A model generated the notes under the pieces. It searched no databases. It was not told where the DNA came from and worked only from the letters and a program-made list of their open reading frames with translations. A stretch of 64,000 nucleotides of DNA from Vibrio gelatinilyticus (lineage in GTDB: Bacteria; Pseudomonadota; Gammaproteobacteria; Enterobacterales; Vibrionaceae). Every line of letters begins with the position of its first letter. Position 1 is the first letter of the stretch. The position numbers were made by a program, and so were the translations under genes. The stretch covers positions 52,590 to 116,589 of the forward strand of contig NZ_JAJNNZ010000012.1 of NCBI RefSeq assembly GCF_022836845.1, written 5' to 3'. This document shows positions 9,547-19,463 of the stretch, piece after piece.

Positions 9547-10371
9547 CTAATAACCATCGGCGCTAAAATCTGGACGAAAACTGCCAGATGGTAAACGATG
9601 CACTTGCGTTTCAACTCTCCCATCAGCAAACAATTCCAACTCTCTCCAACCTGGAGACTGCGTATCTAAAGCAAACTCATTGGATTGAGGTTTAAACTGC
9701 ACACAAGTTGACGGTGTTGCCATCACTCGAACTCCAGATCGCTCGCGATCCAGATCTTGATGGATATGCCCACACAATACCGCTTTGGCGTTGCTGTGTT
9801 GCTCAACAATACTCCAAAACTCATCAGCATCTTTGAGGCTATGCTGATCAAGCCAAGCACTGCCCACTAGAATTGGATGGTGATGCAGTAGGATGAGTGT
9901 ATGCCGCTGCGAATTGTCGCTTAAGTACCGCTCGAGGTTAGATAACTGTTGCTCACTGAGCCGACCATGAGGAACCCCAACGACTTGCGAATCAAGAAGC
10001 ACTATTTGCCAGTGTTCACCTAGCAAAACATGATCCACGCTGTGGATCTGTTGTGACGGAATCAAACTGTTCATGCTGGGCTTGAAGTCGTGATTACCTG
10101 GTAACCAATAGCAAGGTAAATTGAGCGGCTGAATTCCGTCTTCAAATTTTCGGTATGAATGCTCACTGTGATCTTGAGAAATATCACCCGTTGCTAGCAG
10201 CGCATCGAATATTTTTTCCTGTAGCACAACTTCATTAACGACTGCTTTAAAACTATCTTGTGTATTCACGCTCAGCAAGCAACCGTCACGAGGTGCGAAG
10301 AGATGCGTGTCCGTCAATTGCAATAGCTTGACGCTGCTTGACTGAAGTTCATCACTGGGCGTTGTATTCAA
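9547..10371 (-). CDS. cpdA: 3',5'-cyclic AMP phosphodiesterase
   Basis: A 274-residue calcineurin-type metallophosphoesterase (class III cAMP phosphodiesterase). All metal motifs are present: Asp21/His23 (TDTHLF), Asp63 (TGDISQD), Asn93-His94 (GNHD), His163-165 (LHHHP) and His202/His204 (GHIH). Length and the FKPQSNEFALDT region match CpdA. The start is a TTG at 10371, because no in-frame ATG or GTG precedes the first motif. An AGG lies about 12 bases upstream. By lowering cAMP it modulates CRP-dependent genes. The next gene, yqiA, begins 10 bases after its stop. Confidence 0.92.
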   Translation of the reverse strand: MNTTPSDELQSSSVKLLQLTDTHLFAPRDGCLLSVNTQDSFKAVVNEVVLQEKIFDALLATGDISQDHSEHSYRKFEDGIQPLNLPCYWLPGNHDFKPSMNSLIPSQQIHSVDHVLLGEHWQIVLLDSQVVGVPHGRLSEQQLSNLERYLSDNSQRHTLILLHHHPILVGSAWLDQHSLKDADEFWSIVEQHSNAKAVLCGHIHQDLDRERSGVRVMATPSTCVQFKPQSNEFALDTQSPGWRELELFADGRVETQVHRLPSGSFRPDFSADGY

Positions 10372-10401
10372 AATCGTAAGACCTAAACTTTATACTTGTC
10401 G

Positions 10402-10848
10402 TTAGCCCCGATACATGATCGGTGCTCGACTAATTCCATTTTTCAAACAAAAAGTTAACCAATCACTTAAGAACTGATTTAACTGAAACTTTTCGTCTCT
10501 CTGTAACATTTTCGCGTTCGGATAATCGTAGCGCGCTTTCACTCGTGTTGCACTTTCACAATGACAAACTTCTGCAACTTTTGCATCGTGATATAAGCGC
10601 ACCGTCATTTTAGGCAAAGGGAAAACAGGAAGCTCATCATCTTGGAATATTTCTACTAATGTTGTGTACTTCGTCACTTCTGACACTTCTAACTGATAAG
10701 TCAAGCGCCCTGCCTGATAACAACGTATATCACCCACCAATGGTTGGAGCGGTATCAATCGATTCAATTTAGCGTAATTAGTCTCATAAATACGCATAAG
10801 TTCAGCAAGATCGACATGATAAGGTCGATTATCAGCGAGTTTGGCCAT
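10402..10848 (-). CDS. yqiB: DUF1249 family protein YqiB
   Basis: A 148-residue cytoplasmic protein of the DUF1249/YqiB family. No enzymatic motif is visible. Conserved-looking blocks are MTVRLYHDAKVAEVC and ARYDYPNAKMLQRDEK. The ATG at 10848 is chosen because AAGG lies 8 bases upstream. An in-frame GTG at 10857 would add three residues. The start overlaps the end of nudF by 17 bases, indicating translational coupling. The nudF-yqiB-cpdA-yqiA order is long conserved, but I know of no assigned function. Confidence 0.85.
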   Translation of the reverse strand: MAKLADNRPYHVDLAELMRIYETNYAKLNRLIPLQPLVGDIRCYQAGRLTYQLEVSEVTKYTTLVEIFQDDELPVFPLPKMTVRLYHDAKVAEVCHCESATRVKARYDYPNAKMLQRDEKFQLNQFLSDWLTFCLKNGISRAPIMYRG

Positions 10849-11482
10849 CACTGCCACCTTGCCAATCTTTCTTTAACGTCAGATAGTTAAGTTGTAACCA
10901 CTGTAAAGCAATTATCGAAGCGCCATTTTCGATTTTCCCGTCTAATACCATTTGATAAGCTTGTTCGCGAGAAACCACCATCACTCGAATATCTTCGTTT
11001 TCGCTGGATAAACCATGAATACCCGCTGCCGTTGTGGCATCAACGCTACCGACAAAGACATCGATTTTTTCTGAGCAGCCACCCGCTGAGGGGTAATATG
11101 AAGTGATTGGGGCAATTTGACCCACCTCAACGCCCGCTTCTTCCATAGCTTCTCTGCGAACCAATTGTTCGACACTTTCTTCTTTATCAACGATGCCAGC
11201 GACAATTTCAATTTGCCAGGGTTGAGCGTGCTCGAGTGCGCCGACTCGTATCTGTTCAATCAACACCACATCATCACTTTGAGGATCATACGGTAATAAG
11301 GCTGCAGCATGACCTCGTTCTAACATTTCACGATCCACTGGACGGCTCCAGCCACCTTTAAACAGCCGATGCTCAAAACGATACTTCACCATCTGGAAAA
11401 AACCTTTAAATACGGTTTCTTTTGAGAGTACATTTACGTCCTCTGTAGAAAACTGTATTTGTGGTTTATCACGTTGCTGCAT
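10832..11482 (-). CDS. nudF: ADP-ribose pyrophosphatase NudF
   Basis: A 216-residue Nudix hydrolase. The full Nudix box (G-x5-E-x7-REAMEEAGV) occupies about residues 96-118, and the length and flanking GGWSRPVDREM are typical of NudF, which cleaves ADP-ribose to AMP and ribose-5-phosphate. The start MQQRDKPQ at 11482 is preferred to the upstream in-frame codon because GAGGGCGAG precedes it closely. It is divergent from tolC and heads the nudF-yqiB-cpdA-yqiA string. Confidence 0.9.
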   Translation of the reverse strand: MQQRDKPQIQFSTEDVNVLSKETVFKGFFQMVKYRFEHRLFKGGWSRPVDREMLERGHAAALLPYDPQSDDVVLIEQIRVGALEHAQPWQIEIVAGIVDKEESVEQLVRREAMEEAGVEVGQIAPITSYYPSAGGCSEKIDVFVGSVDATTAAGIHGLSSENEDIRVMVVSREQAYQMVLDGKIENGASIIALQWLQLNYLTLKKDWQGGSDGQTR

Positions 11483-11717
11483 CACTCGCCCTCTTTTGGT
11501 CAATCTTATAGTGTACTCAAGGTCCACCCAATCTACCAAGGATGAGCTTCAACTTTTGGTGCAATGATTCAAAAATATTTTCAATCCAATCGTTTTTTTA
11601 TCATTTATTAACATGATCACACGTAAAAAAGAGTAAAGTTTCGAGTGTATTACGTTCAATTTAAGTTAAACTGTGAATCATACCCTCTACAAGTATCAAC
11701 AGGCAGGATTAGGACAG

Positions 11718-13028
11718 ATGAAAAAACTGCTTCCAATTGTTATCTCTGCTGCACTAGGAAGTATAAGTGCGGCAACGTGGGCTGACTCACTCACTGAAAT
11801 CTATGATCAAGCGAAACAAAATGATCCTCAATTGCTGCGTGCCGCTGCGCAACGTGATGCTGCATTTGAAGGCATCAACTCAGCACGTAGTAGCTTATTA
11901 CCTCAGATTAACCTAACTGCAGGTTACAATATTAACCGTAGTGATGATGACTTTCAGGATAGCGATCGTTTAACTGCAGGTATTGGCTTTTCACAAGAAC
12001 TCTACAACCGAGCGAGCTGGATCACCCTTGATACCGCCGAAAAAACGGCGCGCCAAGCAGATAGTTCATACGCTGCCGTACAACAAGCTCTCATTCTGCG
12101 TACTGCGCAAACCTATTTTGAAGTCTTGCGTTCATCTGACAGCCTCGAATTTGTACGCGCTGAAAAGTCGGCAGTGGCTCGTCAGCTAGAACAAACAAAA
12201 CAACGTTTTGAAGTGGGTCTTTCTGCGATTACCGACGTGCACGATGCCCAGGCACAGTACGACCGAGTGTTGGCCGATGAAGTCTTGGCTGAGAACGCGC
12301 TAGTTAATAAATACGAATTACTTCGCGAAATCACTGGTCAGGCACATAGTGACTTGAACGTTCTTGATACCGATCGTTTCTCTGCGACACGCCCAGAAAA
12401 ATCAGTCGACTTCTTACTTGAAGAAGCCCAAACCAAAAACCTAAGCTTGTTGGCTGCCCGCATCGGTCAAGACGTGGCTAAAGACAACATCACACTTGCC
12501 AGCTCTGGCCACCTACCAAGGCTGACGCTGGATGGTGGATACAACTACGGCAATGAGAGAAACGACACCATTACCTCTAGAGCAGGTGCGACGAATTCGT
12601 TCAATGCAGGGATTAACCTTGCGGTACCCTTGTACACTGGTGGTAATACGACCTCATTGACCAAACAAGCTGAATATCAATACGTGGCAAGCAGCGAAGA
12701 GCTCGAACAGACTTACCGTGGTGTGGTAAAAGATGTTCGTGCCTTTAACAACAACATTAATTCATCTATCGGTGCCATCCGTGCTTTCGAACAATCGGTA
12801 GTGTCTGCTGAGTCAGCACTAGAAGCGACCAAAGCAGGTTTTGATGTCGGTACGCGTACCATTGTTGACGTACTTGAGTCAACACAAGCACTCTACAACG
12901 CAGGTCGCAATCTATCGGATGCTCGCTACGATTACATTTTAAGTGTTCTTCAGCTGCGTCAGGCCGTTGGAACCCTAAGTGAGCAAGACATTGTGGATAT
13001 TAACGCAGGTCTTAAAGCTGCAAAATAA
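11718..13028 (+). CDS. tolC: Outer-membrane efflux channel TolC
   Basis: A 436-residue outer membrane factor. The signal peptide MKKLLPIVISAALG... ends near TWA/DS (about residue 22). Two internally repeated outer-membrane-efflux domains follow, with the typical N-terminal LTEIYDQAKQNDPQL and the repeated barrel/helix pattern (FDVGTRTIVDVLESTQ in the second half, FEVGLSAITDVHDAQ in the first). TolC forms the trimeric exit duct for RND pumps and type I secretion. The ATG at 11718 is chosen over one 15 codons upstream because it starts a proper signal peptide and has AGGA just upstream. It is divergent from nudF as in E. coli. Confidence 0.95.
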   Translation: MKKLLPIVISAALGSISAATWADSLTEIYDQAKQNDPQLLRAAAQRDAAFEGINSARSSLLPQINLTAGYNINRSDDDFQDSDRLTAGIGFSQELYNRASWITLDTAEKTARQADSSYAAVQQALILRTAQTYFEVLRSSDSLEFVRAEKSAVARQLEQTKQRFEVGLSAITDVHDAQAQYDRVLADEVLAENALVNKYELLREITGQAHSDLNVLDTDRFSATRPEKSVDFLLEEAQTKNLSLLAARIGQDVAKDNITLASSGHLPRLTLDGGYNYGNERNDTITSRAGATNSFNAGINLAVPLYTGGNTTSLTKQAEYQYVASSEELEQTYRGVVKDVRAFNNNINSSIGAIRAFEQSVVSAESALEATKAGFDVGTRTIVDVLESTQALYNAGRNLSDARYDYILSVLQLRQAVGTLSEQDIVDINAGLKAAK

Positions 13029-13052
13029 TCACCGCTAACCACGACAGCCACT

Positions 13053-13086
13053 AAAAAAAGGACGCTCTATAAGAGCGTCCCTTTTT
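13053..13086. terminator. Bidirectional terminator between tolC and hldE
   Basis: GGACGCTCT / AGAGCGTCC stem with an ATA-type loop, flanked by an A-run and a T-run with one mismatch at the base. It serves the convergent tolC and hldE genes. Confidence 0.85.
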
Positions 13087-13105
13087 GTATTTCATTGAGT
13101 CAAAA

Positions 13106-14536
13106 TTAGCCTTTGCCACCTTTGATCGCTTCAATGATCTCAGTGGTCGAGCAGCCGTCTTCAAAGTTCAGTACTTTGACCTCACCACCCGCCGCGATAA
13201 CCTCTTTGCCACCAGCGATCTCATCTGGTTTATAGTCTCCACCTTTCACTAACAAAGTTGGCAACACTTCTGAGATCAGGCGTTGGGGCGTTTCTTCAGA
13301 AAATGGTACCACCCAGTCAACCGCGCCTAAACCGGCAAGTACCGCCATGCGACGGTCTGTCGGATTAACCGGTCGACCAGGACCTTTAAGACCGCGTACA
13401 GACTCGTCGGTATTCACTGCAACGATCAGGCGATCGCCCAGCTCAGCTGCGTGGTTCAGATAAGATACGTGTCCGGCATGAAGAATGTCAAAACAGCCGT
13501 TGGTCATTACTACAGTTTCACCTTTAGAGCGAGCTTTCTTAACCGCTTCGATAAGGGCAGTTTCTGTGATAACGCCAAAATCAGTATCTTGACTACCGTG
13601 AACCGCTTCGGCAAGTTCAATGGTTGATAGCGTTGAGGTTCCCAACTTACCGACAACAATGCCAGCAGCAGCGTTAGCCAGAGCACATGCTTCATCTAAC
13701 GGTTTACCCGCGGCAACTGAAGCGGCCAGTACTGAAATCACGGTATCGCCAGCACCCGTTACGTCGTACACTTCTTTTGCTTGAGTTGGCAAATGGAACG
13801 GCTCTTCATTGCGACGCAATAAGGTCATACCGTGCTCACTCCGTGTCACCAGTAAGGCTTCAAAATCGAACTTCTCAATCAAACTAAGTCCTTTCTCGAC
13901 AAGCTCTTCTTCAGATTTCACTTTACCTACGACGTGCTCGAACTCGGCCATATTCGGCGTTAACAGAGTCGCGCCACGATACCTTTCAAAATCAGCTCCT
14001 TTCGGATCGATAAAGACCGGAACACCCGCTGCTTTCGCCTTTTGGATGTACTGTTGAACATGCTCAAGAGCCCCTTTCGCGTAGTCAGACAAGATCACTG
14101 AACGCACATTCGGTAGAGCTTGATCCATTTTAGACAACACCAGTTGTGGATCAGTATTTTCAAATTTGTCTTCAAAGTCCAAACGGATCAACTGCTGGCC
14201 GCGACTCAACACTCGTAACTTTGTAATAGTCGGATAATCAGGAAGAGCAACAAAATCACAATTCACTTTAAGTGCTGATAAAGTTTCGGTTAAGACTTTT
14301 GCTGGCTCATCCATACCAACCAAACCTATGGTGTGAGCGTGACCGCCAAGCGATGCAATATTCATCGCAACGTTTGCAGCACCACCAGGACGCTCTTCGT
14401 TGTTCTCAACTTTAACCACCGGCACTGGCGCTTCAGGTGAAATTCGGCCAGTCGGCCCATACCAATAGCGATCCAACATAACATCGCCAACAATTAATAC
14501 GCCAGACTCATTGTAGTCGGGTAGGATGGGTTTCAT
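13106..14536 (-). CDS. hldE: Bifunctional heptose-7-phosphate kinase / heptose-1-phosphate adenylyltransferase
   Basis: A 476-residue two-domain enzyme of ADP-heptose synthesis for the LPS inner core. The N-terminal ribokinase-type domain (about 1-318) shows GGAANVAMN at 51-59 and the TGAGDT anion-hole motif. The C-terminal nucleotidyltransferase domain (about 340-476) shows [12 protein letters not shown] with the catalytic HxGH at 353-356. GGAGTAACTAA precedes the ATG. It lies downstream of glnE on the same strand, as in enterobacteria. Confidence 0.96.
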   Translation of the reverse strand: MKPILPDYNESGVLIVGDVMLDRYWYGPTGRISPEAPVPVVKVENNEERPGGAANVAMNIASLGGHAHTIGLVGMDEPAKVLTETLSALKVNCDFVALPDYPTITKLRVLSRGQQLIRLDFEDKFENTDPQLVLSKMDQALPNVRSVILSDYAKGALEHVQQYIQKAKAAGVPVFIDPKGADFERYRGATLLTPNMAEFEHVVGKVKSEEELVEKGLSLIEKFDFEALLVTRSEHGMTLLRRNEEPFHLPTQAKEVYDVTGAGDTVISVLAASVAAGKPLDEACALANAAAGIVVGKLGTSTLSTIELAEAVHGSQDTDFGVITETALIEAVKKARSKGETVVMTNGCFDILHAGHVSYLNHAAELGDRLIVAVNTDESVRGLKGPGRPVNPTDRRMAVLAGLGAVDWVVPFSEETPQRLISEVLPTLLVKGGDYKPDEIAGGKEVIAAGGEVKVLNFEDGCSTTEIIEAIKGGKG

Positions 14537-14666
14537 TTAGTTACTCCAAATCTTTCATCTCGGAAAGGCATGAGCCAATCCGTTTTTTTTGCATTATGTT
14601 TCTATGACAAGGATAGTAGCACAAACATAACTGTATACCTTATCCTAGATCGGCTAGCAGATGCGA

Positions 14667-17516
14667 TTAAGCCAACCAATGTGACCACGCTTCCTTAACA
14701 GCCTCTCTTTCACCACGCAACTTATCTTCAGCTACATCAGCATCTAGGTTTAACAAGTTTCGATGATGAATTTCATCACGCATTGCCGTGTAGGCATGGG
14801 TTAGGCTCATCGCCTGCTCTTGTTTTATCACCCCTTGTTGCCACATGGATTCAAAAATACGAACATTGTCAGACCAACGCGTCAATTTGGGTTTGTCATG
14901 ACTATAACGAAGCACCAGATACTGAGCTAAGAATTCGATATCAGTAATTCCACCGGCATCTTGCTTGAGCATAAAACGCTGTTGCTTCTTACCCCCTAAG
15001 TGTTGACGCATCTTCTCTCTCATTTCACACACCTGCTGTTTAAGCTCTGATTGATCGCGCTCCGAACACAACACGTTATGCCGTGTGGTATCAAATGCTT
15101 GCTGAAGAGATGCATCACCATAGATCATTCGGGCACGGACCAATGCCTGGTGTTCCCAGGTCCATGCATCGTTATGCTGGTATTCATCAAACGCGTCCGC
15201 TGGGCTTACAAGCAAACCAGAAATCCCAGAGGGTCTTAAACGAGTATCAACTTCATACAGTATCCCTGACGCGGTACGGGTAGAGAAAATATGAATGATG
15301 CGTTGTGCCAAGCGCAGGTAGAACTGTCGCCCGTCTATTTCTTTTTTACCATCAGTATAAGTATGAACCGGACAGTCGTGCATAAAGACAATGTCCAAAT
15401 CAGAGTTGTACCCCAACTCCCAGCCACCCACTTTCCCATAGCCGATGACGGCGAAGCCTTTACTACCTCGGTCCTTGAGGTGGGTCGGCTCTCCAAATTT
15501 CTCGACCATTTGTTGCCAAGCCTGATTGATTCCAGCATCGACGATGGCCTCGGCTAGAGAGGTTAAGTGATCACTTACTTTCATGACGGGCAACACGCCA
15601 GCGATATCTGCTGCCGCTATCCGCAAAATACACGTTTGTTTAAACTGCCGTAGTGCTTCCATCTGCTGCTCCATATCCTCTTCAGGAATACGAGCCAGAT
15701 AATCTCTAAGTTCTGTTTTATAAGATTCAAGAGGCACTGGGTTATAGAGGTGTGCAGGATCGAGCAGCTCATCAAGCAATATTGGGTAGCGCCCCAATTG
15801 CTCTGAGATCATTGGGCTCGCAGTACACAGTCGGACCAACTGAACGAGCGCAGCTGGGTGCTCTTCGAGAAGCTCAAGATACGTGGTCCGGGTAACAATT
15901 TTATGTAACACATGCAGCACTCGCGCAAGACCAAACTCAGCGTCTTTATGAGCATAAATGGCATTGAAGACTTTGGGCATCAAACGATTGATCACCTCTC
16001 GTCCTCTTGGGCCGAGGGTTTTTTTTGCAAGATCTTCTTTAAACTGGCAAATAATACTGCGCTTATCCGCCGCATTTTGAACATTCAAATCTTGTTGTAA
16101 AACGCTCTCGACCACCTCAGGGCTATGGGCCATATCCCAGAGTTCATGGAAGTATTTCGCTATTGGGTTGGCCTCTTCTTCCCCCTCGTCTTCACCAATT
16201 AAATTGGAAAACACTTGATGCACATTCAACATATGTTGCTCAGTGGCTTCAACCATTTGCGACCAGCTCTCAAACCGCATGGCACACGCGAGTTTACGTT
16301 GTTCACAGAGCTTTTCAGGTAATGTTTGCGTCTGCTTATCGGCCATGGCCTGTAACAGGTTTTCTTGGCGACGCAAAAAGCAATATGCTGAACGAAGTTG
16401 TTTAACCTCCTCTGCACCGAGTAAATTCAACGTTTCAATCGCATCAAGTGTTTCTAATAAGCCTCGACCACGTAAGCTAGGCTCACGTCCGCCTCGGATC
16501 AATTGAAATACCTGAGCAATAAATTCCACTTCACGAATTCCACCTGGGCCCAGTTTAATATTGTTGCCTAATCCTCTTCGGCGCACTTCACTGCTGATCA
16601 TCGATTTCATACGTCGCAGTGATTGGATCGCGCTAAAATCGATATAACGGCGAAACACAAACGGACGCAACATTTGACGAAGCTCTTGGTATTGCGGGTA
16701 CATTTCACTGCCCATCACGCGAGCTTTTACCATCGCATAGCGCTCCCAATCACGCCCCTGCTCTTGATAGTAGTCTTCGAGCGCAGCATAGCTCATCACT
16801 AACGGTCCACTTTCTCCAAAGGGACGCAATCGCATATCCACACGATAACAAAATCCATCAAATGTTTGCTGATCGAGCGCTTTAATAATACGTTGACCAA
16901 GGCGAGTAAAGAACTGTGCATTGGCAATAGAGCGACGCGCACCCTGTGTATCACCGTTTTCTGGGTAGGTGAAAATCAGATCAATATCAGATGAAAAGTT
17001 GAGCTCACCGCCCCCTAACTTGCCCATCCCAATAACAAGCATGGGCTGCGCCTGTCCTTGCGAGTTACATGGTGTTCCCCACTCTTTACAACACAGCTCG
17101 TATTGCCATTTGTAGGTTTCAAAAATCATGGCTTCAGCCAACATTGAAAGGTGATGCAGGCTTTGTTCCAGCCGCCAACTGCCGACAAAGTCGCGCCACG
17201 CAATATAGCTCATTTCTCTATTACGGAATTGACGCAGAGTTCGATGCCCATCCATCTCCGTGCTGCATGCTTGCAGTTTACTGGCCAATAAAGACCGATA
17301 TTGCTCTGCTCGCTCAGTATGTGTCAACATCTCCGGAAACACGGCGAAAAGTCCATCATCTTTTAGCAATGTCTCTTCCACGAAGCTGCTCATTGTCACA
17401 ACATATTTGAGCTGGCCCAGCTGTTCTGAGCTCCAATGAGAAAGATCTGAATAGGTATCTTGAATTCGCTCAAAAGCACGTTGAGCATCGGTTTGTAGTT
17501 CCACTGGAAGTTGCAT
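14667..17516 (-). CDS. glnE: Bifunctional glutamine synthetase adenylyltransferase / adenylyl-removing enzyme
   Basis: A 949-residue protein with two nucleotidyltransferase domains. The N-terminal adenylyl-removing half carries GMGKLGGGELNFSSDIDLI (starting near residue 164). The C-terminal adenylyltransferase half carries GYGKVGGWELGYNSDLDIV. A helical regulatory linker lies between them. The acidic SDxD pairs in both are intact. It adjusts glutamine synthetase activity in response to PII and glutamine. AAGGA precedes the ATG. The gene lies between hldE and the yadGH exporter. Confidence 0.96.
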   Translation of the reverse strand: MQLPVELQTDAQRAFERIQDTYSDLSHWSSEQLGQLKYVVTMSSFVEETLLKDDGLFAVFPEMLTHTERAEQYRSLLASKLQACSTEMDGHRTLRQFRNREMSYIAWRDFVGSWRLEQSLHHLSMLAEAMIFETYKWQYELCCKEWGTPCNSQGQAQPMLVIGMGKLGGGELNFSSDIDLIFTYPENGDTQGARRSIANAQFFTRLGQRIIKALDQQTFDGFCYRVDMRLRPFGESGPLVMSYAALEDYYQEQGRDWERYAMVKARVMGSEMYPQYQELRQMLRPFVFRRYIDFSAIQSLRRMKSMISSEVRRRGLGNNIKLGPGGIREVEFIAQVFQLIRGGREPSLRGRGLLETLDAIETLNLLGAEEVKQLRSAYCFLRRQENLLQAMADKQTQTLPEKLCEQRKLACAMRFESWSQMVEATEQHMLNVHQVFSNLIGEDEGEEEANPIAKYFHELWDMAHSPEVVESVLQQDLNVQNAADKRSIICQFKEDLAKKTLGPRGREVINRLMPKVFNAIYAHKDAEFGLARVLHVLHKIVTRTTYLELLEEHPAALVQLVRLCTASPMISEQLGRYPILLDELLDPAHLYNPVPLESYKTELRDYLARIPEEDMEQQMEALRQFKQTCILRIAAADIAGVLPVMKVSDHLTSLAEAIVDAGINQAWQQMVEKFGEPTHLKDRGSKGFAVIGYGKVGGWELGYNSDLDIVFMHDCPVHTYTDGKKEIDGRQFYLRLAQRIIHIFSTRTASGILYEVDTRLRPSGISGLLVSPADAFDEYQHNDAWTWEHQALVRARMIYGDASLQQAFDTTRHNVLCSERDQSELKQQVCEMREKMRQHLGGKKQQRFMLKQDAGGITDIEFLAQYLVLRYSHDKPKLTRWSDNVRIFESMWQQGVIKQEQAMSLTHAYTAMRDEIHHRNLLNLDADVAEDKLRGEREAVKEAWSHWLA

Positions 17517-17540
17517 TTATCGTCCTTGTCTCGGCTGAAA

Positions 17541-17564
17541 CAAAAAGTGGCGGCCATCGCCACC
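17541..17564 (-). terminator. Terminator after yadH
   Basis: On the minus strand GTGGCG / CGCCAC with a 5-base loop, followed by CTTTTTG. It lies 45-68 bases beyond the yadH stop and upstream of glnE. Confidence 0.6.
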
Positions 17565-17608
17565 ACTTTATTCAATGTGTTTTTAGTGTATAACGCTAGG
17601 TCTACGCT

Positions 17609-18379
17609 CTAGCTTCTAAGGCCAATTCCCTTAGTCACCAAATGATGGGCTACCCCATAAAGTATCACGATAAATACAAAGAGTACGCCAAAAGATGTCA
17701 CAATCCCTACATCCGACACGCCTAAAAAGCCATAGCGGAACGCATTGACCATATAGACAATTGGGTTAATTTTGGACACGCCTTGCCAAAATTCAGGTAG
17801 CAAGCTAATTGAATAGAAAACCCCTCCTAAATAGGTCAATGGCGTTAATACGAAAGTAGGGATGATCGAGATATCATCAAACGTCTTTGCATAAACAGCA
17901 TTAATAAGACCGCCTAACGAGAACACGACGGAAGTCATAAAGACTGTCGCAATAATCACCGCCCAGTGTTCAACTTGCAGATCAACGAAGAACAGAGATA
18001 CAAAGGTTACTATGGTGCCCACTAGAAGACCGCGTACCACGCCCCCCATAACGAAACCACCAATAATGACGTAATTGGGTACCGGGGCAACCAGTAGCTC
18101 TTCAATATTACGTTGAAATTTGGCGCTAAAAAATGATGAGGCAACGTTTGAGTAAGAATTGGTAATCACCGACATCATGATAAGACCGGGTACAATGTAC
18201 TCCATGTAGCTAAAACCATTCATTTGTCCAATTCTGGAACCAATCAGATTACCAAAAATAATGAAATACAGCGTCATAGTAATCGCTGGCGGAACCAATG
18301 TTTGTACCCAAATTCGAGTAAAGCGATTGATTTCTTTGGCGAGCAAACTTTTAAACGCAGTCCAGTAGACTTGATACAT
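17609..18379 (-). CDS. yadH: ABC-2 type transporter permease YadH
   Basis: A 256-residue inner-membrane protein with about six hydrophobic segments and the ABC-2 signature near the C-terminal third (PLTYLGGVFYSISLLPEFW). Length equals E. coli YadH. The start MYQVYWTAF at 18379 is chosen because it follows the yadG stop by one base, and the 11 extra upstream codons would overlap yadG. It pairs with the ATPase YadG to form an exporter whose substrate is not established. Confidence 0.9.
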   Translation of the reverse strand: MYQVYWTAFKSLLAKEINRFTRIWVQTLVPPAITMTLYFIIFGNLIGSRIGQMNGFSYMEYIVPGLIMMSVITNSYSNVASSFFSAKFQRNIEELLVAPVPNYVIIGGFVMGGVVRGLLVGTIVTFVSLFFVDLQVEHWAVIIATVFMTSVVFSLGGLINAVYAKTFDDISIIPTFVLTPLTYLGGVFYSISLLPEFWQGVSKINPIVYMVNAFRYGFLGVSDVGIVTSFGVLFVFIVILYGVAHHLVTKGIGLRS

Positions 18380-18380
18380 C

Positions 18381-19295
18381 TTATCGCTCCTCTTTACGTA
18401 CAATAGACACAAATAATTCTTCCAGTCGGTTGGCTTTATTTCTCATGGATAACACTTTGATATCAGCTCGACTTAATTGCTCAAATACGTGATTGAGCCC
18501 TTTCGTCTTCTCTAACTCGATCTCCAAAGATCCATTAACGACTTGTTGTGAATTCACACCCGACAACTCAGGAATCGTTTGGTTAGTATCAACATCCAGT
18601 ACAAAAGTCTCGACATGTAGCTTGTTCAATAGTGACTTCATTGAGGTATTTTCAATCAACTCACCACGTTGGATTATCCCGATATTACGACACAGCAACT
18701 CCGCTTCTTCTAAGTAGTGAGTGGTCAAAATAATCGTGATACCTTGCTTGTTAATTTCTTTTAGAAAGTCCCACATAGAACGGCGTAACTCGATGTCGAC
18801 ACCCGCTGTTGGCTCATCAAGAATAAGTAGATTAGGTTCGTGCATTAACGCACGAGCGATCATTAAACGGCGCTTCATGCCCCCTGATAGGTTACGTGCC
18901 CGTTCATCCTTCTTTTCCCAAAGATCCAGCTGACTAAGGTACTTTTTGGCACGTTCTTTGGCTAAATCTTTTGGAACGCCATAGTAACCAGCCTGCTGCA
19001 ATACGATTTGCTGCACAGTTTCAAACTGATTGAAATTAAACTCTTGAGGTACTAAGCCAAGTTGCTGCTTTGCAAGCTCCAACTCTTTGTCTATATCGTA
19101 ACCAAACACCTTTACTGAGCCCGATGTTTTGTTCACTAAAGAAGTGATCACCCCAATCGTTGTCGACTTCCCTGCACCATTCGGCCCCAACAAAGCATAA
19201 AAGTCACCTTGTTCGACGGTTAAGCTGACACCTTTGAGCGCTTCAAACCCACCAGCGTATGTTTTTCTAAGCTGTTTTATTTCTAATGCGACCAT
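18381..19295 (-). CDS. yadG: ABC transporter ATP-binding protein YadG
   Basis: A 304-residue ABC ATPase. Walker A GPNGAGKS is at 37-44, the signature LSGGMKRR near 137, and Walker B LLILDEPTAG near 155. Similarity to E. coli YadG is visible along its whole length (for example QLGLVPQEFNFNQFETVQQIV in several consecutive blocks). The start MVALEIKQL at 19295 is chosen by family length. The ribosome binding site is weak, and an in-frame codon at 19343 would add 16 residues. It forms a two-gene operon with yadH. Confidence 0.9.
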   Translation of the reverse strand: MVALEIKQLRKTYAGGFEALKGVSLTVEQGDFYALLGPNGAGKSTTIGVITSLVNKTSGSVKVFGYDIDKELELAKQQLGLVPQEFNFNQFETVQQIVLQQAGYYGVPKDLAKERAKKYLSQLDLWEKKDERARNLSGGMKRRLMIARALMHEPNLLILDEPTAGVDIELRRSMWDFLKEINKQGITIILTTHYLEEAELLCRNIGIIQRGELIENTSMKSLLNKLHVETFVLDVDTNQTIPELSGVNSQQVVNGSLEIELEKTKGLNHVFEQLSRADIKVLSMRNKANRLEELFVSIVRKEER

Positions 19296-19425
19296 ATTTT
19301 TTGCACCGAAGAATGTCTCATTGGAATAATTTGATATTTCCAATGATATCGAAAAATAAGAATATGCTTCTAGACATGATGATGAATTGATCCGTTTTCA
19401 AGTGACTAGAAAACATTGATGATAA

Positions 19426-19454
19426 AAAAGCGAGTATTGCTGATACTCGCTTTT
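19426..19454 (-). terminator. Terminator after the SulP gene
   Basis: A 12-bp stem AAAAGCGAGTAT / ATACTCGCTTTT with a TGCTG loop. On the minus strand it ends in CTTTTTTATC, 10 bases after the SulP stop. Confidence 0.85.
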
Positions 19455-19463
19455 CAATAATAC

